A DNA stretch of 64,000 nt. It comes from Saccharomycopsis fibuligera x Saccharomycopsis cf. fibuligera. Lineage: Eukaryota > Ascomycota > Saccharomycetes > Ascoideales > Saccharomycopsidaceae. Position 1 is the stretch's first letter. Each line of letters starts with the position of its first letter. The notes under the pieces were generated by a model. It was not told the origin of the DNA, searched no databases, and saw only the letters and a list, made by a program, of their open reading frames with translations. The stretch is from contig CP012816.1 in assembly GCA_001936135.1 (NCBI GenBank), forward strand, positions 1,057,501 through 1,121,500. Direction: 5' to 3'. Shown piece after piece: positions 22,885 through 37,619 of this stretch. Made by a program: the position numbers and the translations under genes.

Positions 22885-23954
22885 AAAAAGATAATATTCA
22901 CTCAATTACATACCTCCAACTGGGCCAACTCAACAGCAATTTGCGCCCCTGCTTTTGCATTGTTGAAAACCACTTGTAAGTTAGTGTCAACACTACTTCC
23001 TTTAGTCACTTGTGCAATCTTACTCAACAAAAACGGAGTCAATTCTTTACCCTTAATTCCCAATTGCTCAGCCTCCAATTCTGCCTCATTGATAACCTTG
23101 TTAATGTAATCGCTATCCAATGCGACATCTGCAGGAGGTGGAATACAGAATAAATATCCAGAATCCAACCCAAACTCATTGATACCGCAGTGCACTGTCT
23201 TTGCTGCATCTTTAAAACTTGTAAAATTATAAGGCGACTTTACCCCAGAATCCACTGCAAAAAATCCAGGAATGTTTGTTCCTGGTGCACCATAAGTGGC
23301 TACGTAACAACCCTGGGTCTCTAACACTTCAATCGTCTTAGCCACATCTAATATCAGCTTTGGCCCAGCACAAACTACTGCAACTTTTGTTCTTCCAAGT
23401 TCCGTCAAATCAGCACTAATATCAAACGTCAACTCTGCCCCCTTGTGAGCTCCACCAAGGCCACCAGTAGCGAAAACCTTGACTCCTGCTTTCTCGGCCA
23501 AAATCATGGTACTGGAAATTGTAGTGCCGCCATTAAGCTTATGCGCCATAGTATGGGAAATATCGCGTCTACTGACTTTGTTTATCCCTGTGGTGGATTT
23601 CCCAGTACTGAATTTATGAGCCTCTTGGGCCAAATGTTCAATATCAGAATTATCGATACCAACGCTGGGCACTCCATTGACAAAGGCAATAGTAGCAGGA
23701 GTGGCGCCATTGTCTCTAATTATTTGTTCTACTTTCTGGGCCATTTCAATATTGCGAGGGAATGGAAGACCATGTGTGATGATGGTGGATTCAAGGGCAA
23801 CTACTGGTTGATGGGTCTGGATGGCATGTTTGACTTCTTCGGAGATGCTGAGCTTTGCAGCGTTGAAATTGGAGGAAGAGAAGTATCGCTTTGTTGAGGA
23901 GAGTATACCATGGCGATGATGCTTTCCGAGAGCTTGAACGTATCTTGAAAACAT
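21088..23954 (-). CDS. Bifunctional pseudouridine-5'-phosphate glycosidase / pseudouridine kinase (PsuG-PsuK fusion), spliced
   Basis: Two long frames are joined by a phase-0 intron: exon 1 23954-22914 (347 codons), exon 2 22671-21088 (527 residues), total about 874. The exon 1 start is a true ATG; exon 2 has no ATG before its kinase domain, which argues against a separate gene. Exon 1: mitochondrial-like leader (MFSRYVQALGKHHRHGILSS), then the PsuG fold with VALESTIITHGLPFPRN, GINKVSRRDISHTMAHKLNGGTT and ATGGLGGAHKGAELTFDIS. Exon 2: Gln-rich linker, then a pfkB kinase with NIAIIGSVAVDLMCKL, GGVGYNVALAAKYAA and NVTGAGDSFIGYLV (catalytic Asp). The pair phosphorylates pseudouridine and splits the C-glycosidic bond to uracil and ribose 5-phosphate. 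Saccharomyces lacks this pathway; single-chain fusions are known in other fungi. Confidence 0.88.
22672..22913 (-). other. Intron between glycosidase and kinase halves
   Basis: 242 nt: GTATGT at the end of exon 1, branch-like TTCTAAC at 22687-22693, and TTTAG ending at 22672. Both flanking exons are in phase 0. Reading through it adds only Val-Cys-Asn and a stop to the glycosidase. It carries a 40-nt A/T homopolymer (22843-22882). Confidence 0.85.
22843..22882 (+). repeat. Poly(A) homopolymer inside an intron, 40 nt
   Basis: 40 uninterrupted A on the plus strand, read as poly(U) in the pre-mRNA, about 30 nt after the 5' splice site. Confidence 0.95.
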
Positions 23955-24280
23955 TGATGTTGGTTTTTGGTATTGGTGAGTTGTTGTTGGTGAGTTGTTG
24001 CTGGTGAGTTGTTGAATTTGAGTATGGATGATAGCTGCATAATTCGATTTAAGTCAGGATTGTAAAAAAAATTGAAATTTTCGCCCGACGGAGATCGGAG
24101 GTAAAGCTTTACATGGCAATACATAATGAGCCTCAACATTACAGATACGGACAAACTTGCTACAGACACACACAATTTAGGTGCCCTTAAGACGTCCATT
24201 AAACTAATTTCGCCCTATTTAGCTTTTCTTATATTACACAGCTCTATTCAAATTCTATGAATATCAATATGTCACCAATA
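23955..24280. promoter_or_regulatory. Upstream region of the pseudouridine gene with a 14-bp triple repeat
   Basis: 326 bp. Three head-to-tail copies of a 14-mer (core GGTGAGTTGTTG) lie at 23975-24016, 20 to 62 nt before the ATG, so probably in the 5' leader. Confidence 0.55.
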
Positions 24281-25818
24281 CTAGCAGCTCAAATGAACGC
24301 CTTGTTCGACATATTCCCTCATAAATGGCTTTTTATCAATAACCTCAATTGCTTCCACACCACTGCCTTTGGCTAAAACCAGCAACACCACCTCCCTGAG
24401 CAACCTCTTCACTTTGTCTATCCTCCTTTCCTTCACTTCATAACTACGATCATCATTGTCAACTGGGTTGCTTTGGCGCTTTTCTTGAGTACCGTTGCTC
24501 TTGATCTCTGAGATCTTAGCTGAGATGCCGGCAGCAGCAAACTCAATTCCTAAATCTTGAATGGCATCATTATGACAGATTTCTTTTTCAAAACGTTCAA
24601 TAAATATGATCAACCCTGCAAGAATGTCAAATTGATATTTTTGCACTCTGGGGGCAGCTGCTTCAATGAGCTCTAATGCACAACGCAACAAGTTTTCCAA
24701 AAATGCTAATAAAGAATTATTACTATCATCGTCATCATTGCCGACTCCAACAAGCAAGAACAGATCGGTTAGTACTGGAAGAATGAATTTCCATAACGTC
24801 AACCGTAGCACAAGTACCGCCTTATTACCATTAGTGTAAGTATTAGTAGCATTGTCATTTCCTGATAGTAATTTGATCACTTTTCTCACCATTGTAGCAT
24901 AAATATTGCAAATTTCAATCCGGTCACTCATCATTCCCAGCTTATCTCGGCCTTGACTTTGTGTTTCAGAAGTAAGTGATGACATTGATAATACTAAAGG
25001 AACACGGTCCAAAATGTGCAAATTTAGTAAATCTATTAACTGGTTATCCATGTCATTCAAACCGCTGCTGCGGTTTATCTTTACCCTTGCACTTGCTTTT
25101 GCAGTCGCTACCGCACTTTTGGTTGCAATTTCAACTGTGGTGGGTTTTGTTGAGCTGCACTTAATAATCAATTGCAACATTGTCTCATATGCCACATTGA
25201 GAATAACTCGGCTTTTTGCAATACTCCCGGCAACGCTAGGAACATAAGCAAAACAAACAGTTATACTATCGGCGAAAACTTGATCCAACCCTGATTTTGC
25301 CAAATAGTTGCCATTATCATTTGTGCTATTTGCATCACTGGTAGTTGAGTTGCTATTACCGTTTGGAAGTCTGGCAAGTACCTGGCGCAATAATCGGCAC
25401 CCAAGCACTTTAATCATCCCATCAGTATCGTCTAAAACTTTCAAGATAGCAGGAATTATAACATGCCAATATCGTCTCAATTTTTTCACTCCTTTGTCTT
25501 GTGCTCCGTCCACAGGTTCAGCCTCGTCCTCGCGAGCAACAAACCTCTGTAGCCAAAAATACAAAGTTGAAACACTTTGCAACTTACCAAAGTTTGCATC
25601 TGAATCCTTCCAAAAATTACGTCCTTCATATGCGGTGCTACTGTATCCTAATTGAGGTTTCAACCCGCTTCCCAACCTGTTGTTACTGGCAGCAGTGATA
25701 GTGTTGCTTTTGATATTGGATGCTTTATCTTTGGAGACAGAGGGAAGTTCTTGGAATGCTCGATGTACGGAGTCTAATAAGTATTGTTCTAGTTCGAAGT
25801 CGTCCTCTAGTACAGCGC

Positions 25819-25850
<32 letters not shown>

Positions 25851-26212
25851 ATTGGTAGGATTTTCTCATCAAGGACAAATTTTGCTAATTCGTGAGCCAG
25901 CTCATTCAGCCATGGGGTGCCACCCATATAGAAAAATGATAGATACCTAATTTCCTCAAATAGTTCGTCTTGTGTGATTTTCCGTGCACTGAGTACCAGG
26001 TCTCTGTTGCTTCTTTTCCACTGCCGTTGTTGTGACCACAATGGGACGCCCTTTTCGTCCTTCGCTATGCATTCATTGTTATCCTTGTTGTTGTCGTTGT
26101 TTCCCGTGGTGTAGTTGTCTATATCATCACCGCTAGCTTCGCTGTTTTCATAGGAATGGGCAATGTGCCTCAAACGACTAACGTGTCCCTCAATATCGTA
26201 ATTTTCTGGCAT
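24281..26212 (-). CDS. TTI2: Tti2-like protein (TEL2-interacting, TTT complex)
   Basis: 643 residues from the ATG at 26212. The best recognisable segment is in the middle: YWHVIIPAILKVLDDTDGMIKVLGCRLLRQVLARLP, the LDD...K..G..LL pattern of the Tti2 family. The rest is helical-repeat-like, with low-complexity insertions (an Ala-Thr run TATATATASA encoded by a GCT/GTT repeat at about 25808-25840, and Asn/Asp-rich stretches). Tti2 acts with Tel2 and Tti1 as a cochaperone for PI3K-like kinases such as Tor, Tel1 and Mec1. It is longer than Saccharomyces Tti2 (421), mostly through insertions. Resemblance is limited to one strong segment, so the call is moderate. Confidence 0.6.
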
Positions 26213-27469
26213 TTTTGGAACTGTTTTTTATTATTACTCAAAGCCCAATTTTGTTTGAGCAAACAGTAACTGTGGAGCACGGAAGTTTAACGATAATATA
26301 AGAAATTACTGAAGCCTAAACCAAGGAAATGTTTGATTGTTTTGGGGGCTTTTGGTTTGGCTTGACCAGATCAAGAGATGCTGTAGTCCTAGTTTTCTGC
26401 GGCCTCCAATATTCAATCTTCGAGTTTGAGGACTCAGTTTCCGAATCTCGATCCTCAATCCCCAATACCGGTTTAATCTGTGCAGTGCAGTGGTTTTGTA
26501 TTTGAAACAACCTGGTTTTCTTTTCCGTTTCCTGGGGGGCGCAAGAGTGCTTGCATTAATAATCTCTCTCTACTCGGCTGCGATGCGCTCGCCAACCTAC
26601 CTACATTTTCATTCACCTGAGATCATCGCGAAAAATAATAAATAAAAAATAAAAAAAAATAAAAAAAAAAAAAAAAAAAAAAAATTAATGAATGCGCGTA
26701 TCACGCACGCCTTGACACTTTGGCGCATTTTTATATGCATATTTGTGTGCTATAAAGCACGGCCAAGCACAGCGCTTCGCTTCTCTTCAGCGGCCTTCCG
26801 CACAACAAACCAGATCTACAGGGAACCCTTCACGCTGTGTGAGGCGACCCAATCAATACATGCAAAAGTAAATGTGGAAATAGAGGAATTAGCCATTAGA
26901 AATTAAATGAAGATAATGTAAAGTAGAACAAGGAAAGCAAGTAGAGAAAAATCTATGAGAAGCAAAAGACTTTTGTGGTTTTGTTTTTTTGTTTCTTTCA
27001 TGAGGTCGAAATTAAGAGATCGAGATCGAGATCAATATCAGGTTCGATAATGAAAACGACCATGACAATGAGAAATGAGACAAGAATATGCCAATGCTCA
27101 ACAGGAAGTAAAAGCAAGTCGAAATAAATAAATAAATAAAAAAAAAAAAAAAAATAAAAATAAAAATAAAAATAAAAAAAATAAAGATTGGAAACACAAG
27201 TGTCCATGAGTTCATTCAATCACCGCTTTGCATCATGCAGTGCTGTTGTCTATAGTGTCCAGTGTCCAGGCAGTGAAAGAATGACAAGTGGGAACATGAA
27301 TAAACCAGAAATCAGCTAGCGAGAAAGAACAGAATAAAAAGCAAAATAGTAAAAGGAATAAAGAAATAAAAAACAACCAGAAAACAAGTAAAACCTAATA
27401 TTTTTTTGAGAGAGAGGAAAAAAAAAAAAAAAAAAAAAAAAAAGTAGAGCCCGTTATCCGTTATATTCG
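26213..27469. other. Intergenic region with A/T homopolymers
   Basis: 1257 bp between tandem minus-strand genes. A-runs at 26661-26684 and 27418-27443 and A-rich (A)nT repeats near 27130-27185. Open frames here (for example 26688-26906) have no recognisable family. No RNA gene seen. Confidence 0.55.
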
Positions 27470-27997
27470 TTAGTCGTCAATTTCCTCGTATCTTTGCAAC
27501 AACAAGCGCTTGTACTCTGCTGGGTCAGTGTCCCATAGCTGGGCTGCTTGGGCATTCAAAGGCGACTTGTTGTTTGGCTCGCCCAAAAGTGACTGCAAAG
27601 ACAACAAGATGGTCTGGACGTTGTAAATGGCCGACCACTTTTCCTTCAAGATATCCAAGCAGATGTTCCCGCTCATGTCGACATTCGGGTGCCACATTGG
27701 GCTGACGAACTTGACGGTTGGTGCGGTGTACGGGTACGTTGGCGGGAACTCGAGACTGATCTTGAACTTCAAGTCCTGGTACGGGGTGTCCTTCGGGCCT
27801 TCGATGATGCCGGACCATTTGAGCAAGTTCGAGTCTGACTCAGGGAAAGCAGAGATGCCGGGAGTCTTGGAGAACATTAGCTGGACAAGCTCTGACTGGA
27901 GTCTTTTGGTGACTGAGTGGCTGTCGGCAACGGCGGCGGCGGCTGGAGCAGCGCCCTTGGAGACAGAGCCTTGGCGGGACATCACTACTGGGTCCAT
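27470..27997 (-). CDS. UBC11: Ubiquitin-conjugating enzyme E2, Ubc11/UbcH10 (UBE2C) type
   Basis: 175 residues. After a 27-residue Ala-rich N-terminal extension, the UBC fold starts at [12 protein letters not shown]. The E2 signature [21 protein letters not shown] gives the HPN motif at 103-105 and catalytic Cys113. The downstream segment [28 protein letters not shown] is the UbcH10/Ubc11 subtype, and the end YEEIDD matches yeast Ubc11. Vertebrate members work with the anaphase-promoting complex on mitotic cyclins; Saccharomyces Ubc11 is not essential. The ATG at 27997 is used; an ATG five codons later (27982) is an alternative. Codons are GC-rich compared with neighbours, in keeping with the adjoining GC island, and no CTG codon was noticed. 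Confidence 0.93.
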   Translation of the reverse strand: MDPVVMSRQGSVSKGAAPAAAAVADSHSVTKRLQSELVQLMFSKTPGISAFPESDSNLLKWSGIIEGPKDTPYQDLKFKISLEFPPTYPYTAPTVKFVSPMWHPNVDMSGNICLDILKEKWSAIYNVQTILLSLQSLLGEPNNKSPLNAQAAQLWDTDPAEYKRLLLQRYEEIDD

Positions 27998-28266
27998 GTT
28001 TTGTGTTGTGCAGAGCGGGCTATGGATATGGGAGACGAGGCGTTGAGGAAGGAAGGCAGCAAAGCGGTGGGTGGGCGCTGGGCGAGTGCTGAGAGCCAGA
28101 GCACCGTGGAGGAGAGGAGCAGCGCCGGTTTAAGTAGTGGACGGGGAGGCAGGCAAAAGCGGGCCTCCAGGCGATGGCGGGCTACAGGGTCTTGCAGCAG
28201 TGATAAACAAAGCATACACAAAAACAGTAATAGGTAAATTTGCGGTGCTCTTAGCGCTTCGCGGTG

Positions 28267-28288
28267 CCCGCCGCCGCGCGGCGGCGGG
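28267..28288. repeat. Perfect 22-bp GC-only palindrome
   Basis: Composed only of C and G; the left 11 bases CCCGCCGCCGC are the exact reverse complement of the right 11. It could form a strong hairpin in RNA or a symmetric protein site. Confidence 0.95.
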
Positions 28289-28707
28289 TATCCCCTTCTC
28301 GCTACCCGGTCGTATCTCCGCTACCCGGCCCGTGACCTTGCTCGTGACCTTGCTCGTGACCCCGGCCCCCCGGCCCACCCGGCCCCCGCCGGCGCGTAAG
28401 AGCTTATGTAATGATGCGTGTCTGTAATGTATTATGTAATCGGGCCGCCTCCTCTGCTTACGTAATGCGCCCGTCATCGTGGGCGGCTGTCTGTCTGCCC
28501 GTCTGCCAGCGAGCGAGCGCCTGCCCCTCCTTTTTTTTCGAGAGTCGTGGCGCGTAGCAGTCGCGTTGCGTGCGAACCCCGGCCAGTGGGCGGACTGCGG
28601 AGCTCCTTCAAAGTCGGTGTCTCTCTCCCGCCCTCGCAGCGCGTGTTGTGCACTTTTGAGCGTTTATGCACATACGCTGTGCACTGTCTGGTATACAGCA
28701 GCGGCCG

Positions 28708-28752
28708 CACCAGCCTCAGCAGCACCAGCCTCAACAGCACCAGCCTCAGCAG
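28708..28752 (+). repeat. Three tandem 15-mers
   Basis: Three copies of CACCAGCCTCAGCAG, the middle one with a single G-to-A change. Confidence 0.95.
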
Positions 28753-29264
28753 CACCAGTAGTAGGCCTGCCCAGCCATCAACACGCACTGCCAACCAACC
28801 ATCTGCTGTCAGCTGCTGCCAGCACACACCATTGTTGCTTGCTGCTGGAAGCAGCCGCCTTCTCTTCGTCTTGCCGCCGCCTTTTCGGTGCCTTCGTTTC
28901 TCGCCCTGATCCTCCACCGCGCTTGACGCCGCTCCAGCGCTTGACGCCGCTCCAGCGCTCCAGTGCTTACCGCGGTGCCTTCGCCAGTATCGGTCCTTCC
29001 ATCCAGCCACTTTACTCGCTTCATCCGCTTCGTTCGCTTCGTTCGCCTTGCAAGTCGACCTACTTTGCGTGCTGCTCTCGCTGACCTTTCCTCTCCAGCA
29101 CAGGTACTCCATTTTGCTGCACTCTGCCAGCACGTTTTCTCAGTTCTCGTCTCGTCCCCACACACTTTCCCGCTTCCACTCTAATTTCGGCGCTGTGTGT
29201 CCTGCTTTTCCCGCTCCTCCTGCTCCTCCTGCTCCTGTCCGGCTCTGTGTTTTGCCGTTTGCCG

Positions 29265-29266
<2 letters not shown>

Positions 29267-29296
<30 letters not shown>
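29267..29296 (+). repeat. Poly(T) homopolymer, 30 nt
   Basis: 30 uninterrupted T at the right edge of the GC island, upstream of the Gln-rich gene. Confidence 0.95.
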
Positions 29297-29297
<1 letters not shown>

Positions 29298-29298
29298 A

Positions 29299-33054
<3,756 letters not shown>

Positions 33055-34224
33055 TTCTGCAGTAATTATTTTCTTTTTTTTTTTGGGGTGTGTGTGTTTG
33101 TGTGTGTGTTTTGTTTCAATCCTTTTGAGTTAAAACAAGCTATTTCAAATGAAAAAAGGTTTTTTGTTTGTATTCGGTTTTGTTATGTGCGACTTCACAC
33201 ATCATATAGGGCATTTGTGATCATGCAAACTCTGCCATTTCGACAATTACTACTCTGGCTTTTTTTTTCATTGCTTCATGCTTTAGAAATTAGAGAAGCT
33301 TTTTTTGTTTTTGAGCTTTGTACCCTTACAGTCTTTTTTCGAAGTAATTGCTTTGAAAGTTTCCGTTGTTTTGTTTTTTCCCTTTATTTTGGTTTTTTTT
33401 ATTCTCAAAAGTTGCTGGATCTTTGGTCTTTTTTTATTTGGTTCTTTTTTTTTTCCTCAAAAGTTACTGAACCTTTGGTTTTTTCCCAATCGTACTTTTC
33501 ATTGTCATTATTATCATCATTGTTATAATTTTTTTCCATTATACTCTTCATTATTTGTTCTACTTATTTATCTGCTACAGTACTCATTTGGATTTGGATG
33601 GTGTTTTTCAGTATTTCTTATGTGTTTTACTTTATTCTACTTTATTTTACTTTCTCCTTACCATATCATACTATATCTTATATTATTTTTTTTTGTCTTT
33701 ATGCTTGCTTGCTTATTTCAGTCGCTTGTTCTCAACTGGTCATCACTTTTACCATTACGTTATTTTTTTGTTTGTTTTTTATTTTTATTTCTGCTATTGC
33801 ACATTCAGGAACCCTGTTTTACAGATGCTTTTACCTCCATTTATTACTATTGTTTGTTATTATATTAATATCTTTTTTTCATACATTCTTCGACATTCTA
33901 CATTCCTATTCTTATATTACATACACATGTTTCAATGTCACAATACTTTAATGTCTTAATTCTTTGAGCGTTATAACATCACCACATAACTTCAATGTCT
34001 TTTTTCCTCGCATGGTTTAAGATTTTGGATCATGTACAAACTGATTAGTTGCTTGTTTGGCTGCGGCAAAGTAGATATAAAGATTCAAGTAAAAAAATTT
34101 TGTGGCACAAGTGAAACATGTATATTCTTGCAAAGATTACAAAAACATAAAACTCGACACAACGCAAAAAAAAAAAAAAATGAAGAAATATAAAATGAAA
34201 CAGAATTGGAAAAAAAAACATAAT
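33055..34224. other. T-rich 3' flank without recognisable gene
   Basis: 1.17 kb after the Gln-rich gene, extremely T-rich on the plus strand to about 33900. Open frames here are Phe/Leu/Ser-rich composition artefacts. Probably 3' untranslated and terminator sequence; nothing else seen. Confidence 0.6.
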
Positions 34225-34319
34225 CGACAACGGCAGGACTCGAACCTGCGCGGGCAAAGCCCAAAAGATGTCTTGAAAAGAGTTCAAGTCTTTCTCCTTA
34301 ACCGCTCGGACACGTTGCC
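34225..34319 (-). tRNA. tRNA-Ser(UGA) with a 13-nt intron
   Basis: On the minus strand the acceptor stem GGCAACG pairs with CGTTGTC, followed by discriminator G (serine type). The D arm has CCGAGCGGTTAAGGA; the anticodon stem AAAGA/TCTTT surrounds loop CTTGAAA with anticodon TGA; the long variable arm is GGGCTTTGCCC; the T arm is GCAGG TTCGAAC CTGC. A 13-nt intron (34270-34282) sits after position 37 and contains TCAAG, complementary to the anticodon-loop bases CTTGA, as usual for tRNA introns. Mature length is 82. A T8 run follows at about 34211-34218 as Pol III terminator. Confidence 0.93.
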
Positions 34320-37300
34320 TTTATATTCTTTTAAAGCTTTTGATAATCTTTTGTAGATCACAATTGTGCTGGGGGTGCAGATAGAAAATACGCTTCTTAG
34401 TTTTCCCACTGCGCATCTCATGCTATGATATAACTACAGTTCTGCTTTGATTTTAAACATAAACTAGCAAGACTCTCAACAATTAAACAAATGATGTAGT
34501 ATTGCACGCTCGCTTCTCAAAATGAAGTTTTTCCTTAAAACTTTTCCGTTCTGGTAGTTTTTCTTGCCTTCTTTGATTAAGATTTAAATTAAGATTAAGA
34601 TTCTTGCTGAAACAAACTTCAATAAAGGTACGCCCTTATAAGGAGCAAAACGCAATTAGTTTAACCTACAGCTATAAATCTATGGTCCTCGAGTCTTAGA
34701 AGAGCCCAACTAATAGACATTCATTAATGACTGACTTGATCGTACCATAAAGGCTACTAGGCTGTGCTATACTTGGACGATGTTAGCAGCATAACGTCTT
34801 CTAGATTGCTTTACTGACAGTAAACATAAAAAAGAGTAGTGCAAGTAGCATAATACGACACAAAACTGGGATTTCATGGATTTGCACAAAAACATAAAAA
34901 AACATAAAAAAAAAAAGAAAAAAGAAATATGCAACCACCTGTACCAATATTTGGGTCTTTGAGGCACAGTGCTTCTTGCATGCATGCATGTCCGGTATAT
35001 GTCCCACCGATCGTTTGAAATAGATTCAATCGTTATTACAATCGATAAACTTAAGTTGTGTATGTAAAACATGTTATTTAACGAACAAAATTGGTAGATC
35101 TGTCTAGCCCCAACCGTTATTAACAGTAACCGTATATCAATATGTTACTCTACCTTCAGTAAAGCAGCGTATCACGGTTTAGTGCTCTTTCAAAGAACCT
35201 TGAGGTACAAAATTTTTCCTATTCGTTTTCTTTTTTTCTGTAAGATGCCGTTCCCGATATCTGAGCCGGTATTAAATGAAAAAAAATGAAAAAAAAAAAA
35301 AAAAAAAAAGAAACAAAAATGGTAGTTATTTCTTTTTTATGCAGGATGTATGCATGTAACTGTTTCTCTCTCTCTAATTCGGCTCAATCAACTATACGTG
35401 CAAGCGTACACAGATTAAAGCAGTACAAATTGAACTCATCAACATAGAGGTTTCGTGTTCCAATAAGTGTGTTATTGCAGGGGGTGATAATAGCCGTATC
35501 TTTTCCAATTTATCGATTGTGGATGATGTTTCTTATGTGGAAATATTTTTTTTGCAGGGTTGACTGGCTGATCAAACATGAGCTCCTCTGTGCGTACGCA
35601 AGGTATCCACCACGGCTACGTCCGAAGCATTTTTTCGAGTATCTAAAGGATAAGCACATTAGCATTTACTTTCAGATAGTGTACTATATACCGGTTGTCT
35701 AACAATATGTAAAACTGACAACGTACATATGTGAAAATAATGGTTTTGTATAATATTCAAGAGCCAGTCTCAGCATGCAATGATGAATTATCTTCTATCT
35801 TTTTTTGTGGATAATATGTTTGTGGATGAAAATATGCACCGACTGTGCTTCCCAGTAAGCCCAATTCAACATATATTCCTCCAACTGTACTTTTAACCGA
35901 CATTTTCATTGATCAAACCCCGTTGCTTTGACTATTAATAAGACGACACATTGTCTGAACTTTGAGTCTCTAGGACTGGTTCTCACCTCGGCTTAGATGA
36001 ATTTGCCAAATATCTAGCACCTCATAGCCACAGTATCCTCAGATTATGTTGCTTCTCTAGAGACCATACAAAACCACGAAAATTTCCGCCATGTGCAGTT
36101 CTGCATATTTCTAGTGCACTGCACGTAAAGTCAAAACCTTTCATCAACCCCAAAGTATAAATGGAGCTTGCAAACGTTGGCTTTGATATTCGCATCTGCT
36201 CTAATTCAGCCAATTCTAGTCAGCTATTAGTTCGCGTATCGTATTTCGGTTGGTGCTTCAAAGCAGCAAACACAAATGCGCATGCATTTCAACGTACACA
36301 TATTCAAACAACATTTAAACTCGATTCTAGGATCAATATTGCAAAATTATCAAATCAGGCTTTCCAAAAAAAAAGTTAACTCAAAAGACAATAGAAAACT
36401 ACAAAAGATAATTTTACCTTAAAGAATTCAAAAGAATTTATATTTCAACATGATAAAATTTATGCTAACATAGTAATATTAACTCAATTAACAACTGTTT
36501 AATGTTTATAAAGTTTTTGTCAGTTTTTCGAGTTAAAATTGTCCCACAATTCTCACTTTTTTACATGTCTCCTGTAGTAAAACCCAACATTTTGGGTACC
36601 CCAATTTACTATAGTAGCTAACGTCAAGCTTCTTATTTAGATTAAAATGTATATATTCTCTGAAAAGTACAAACATACAGAAAAAAAATTTCTTTCATCT
36701 CTATATATTTAAAGCAGCGGTATATGCGTAAACTAAACTGATTAAATCAACAACATCATGTACGGTACCCAGAAATTGGCTTTATGTCATGTGACGATAA
36801 GGGTATAAAATTTTTTTTTTCATGCACCATATCTTGTGATAAAAACGCAGAGCTAGCAAAAAAAAAAAAAGAAAAGAGTTAATGCGCATTCATGCATGCA
36901 CAGATGCCAGTGTTTTCGCCTCATGCATGAATTGTTAATTTGAATCTATATTTTACCTGTCTGCAGGCAGACCTCTGATTGAGTGCTGAAGCTAAATCAC
37001 TAAGCACTTCAAAATCAAGTTGCACCATTCATAGAAAGTAACGCAAAATTTTAATTACACTGTAACATTAATAATATAAGAATGTATGTGCATATAGTAT
37101 AGTAAACATAAAAATAACCAAGACAATAATAATGACAAAAAATAAGCAAAACCGAGCCGAATAATAGAACGAATTAAAAACGAAAAAATAGGTAAAATAA
37201 TGTAAAAGAAGTAAAGTTTGATTAGTAAGAATAGAAAAAAAAACAATTATTTCCATTCTGATGCTTATGACAATAATAATACCAATAACAAAAACAGTAA

Positions 37301-37619
37301 CAATAACAATAATAATAATAATAAGCTGAATGACCTGTAAAAGTAAACATGATTTCTAAAAATGATATAATGTAAAATGTAAATGTAAGCGTAAAATGAC
37401 GACAATGATTATGATGACAATGATAATGACGATAATAATTATTATGTCGCTTATGACAGAGTGATGACAAACTAATGGCCTATGATAGCAAAAAAAAAAG
37501 TCCCAAACCAATATCAAATGAAGCCCATACCAAAAAAACCAAGGTATCAAAACCTGATCGAATAACAAAAGTCAACAAAAATGAAAAATACCAAAGCAAA
37601 GAGTTTAAAAATCTGTCCC
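34320..37619. other. 3.3-kb region without recognisable genes
   Basis: AT-rich. Only short chance frames (for example 35469-35702). Contains several short palindromic ATGCATGCA-type motifs (near 34978, 36893) and short A/T runs (35291-35309). It lies between the tRNA and the 3' end of the SWIRM gene, so no protein-coding promoter is required. No tRNA or transposon recognised. Confidence 0.55.

Noticed and set aside
26688-26906. 72-codon open frame next to an A-run
   Set aside because: No family resemblance; directly follows low-complexity DNA in an intergenic region.
28474-29133. Long overlapping open frames on both strands of the GC island (about 200 codons each)
   Set aside because: High GC lowers stop frequency; the products are Arg/Ala/Ser-rich without any domain and overlap each other almost fully.
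33088-33959. Phe/Leu-rich frames after the Gln-rich gene that look like membrane proteins
   Set aside because: Produced by extreme T-richness; no conserved motif, several frames overlap, and the position is the 3' flank of a gene.
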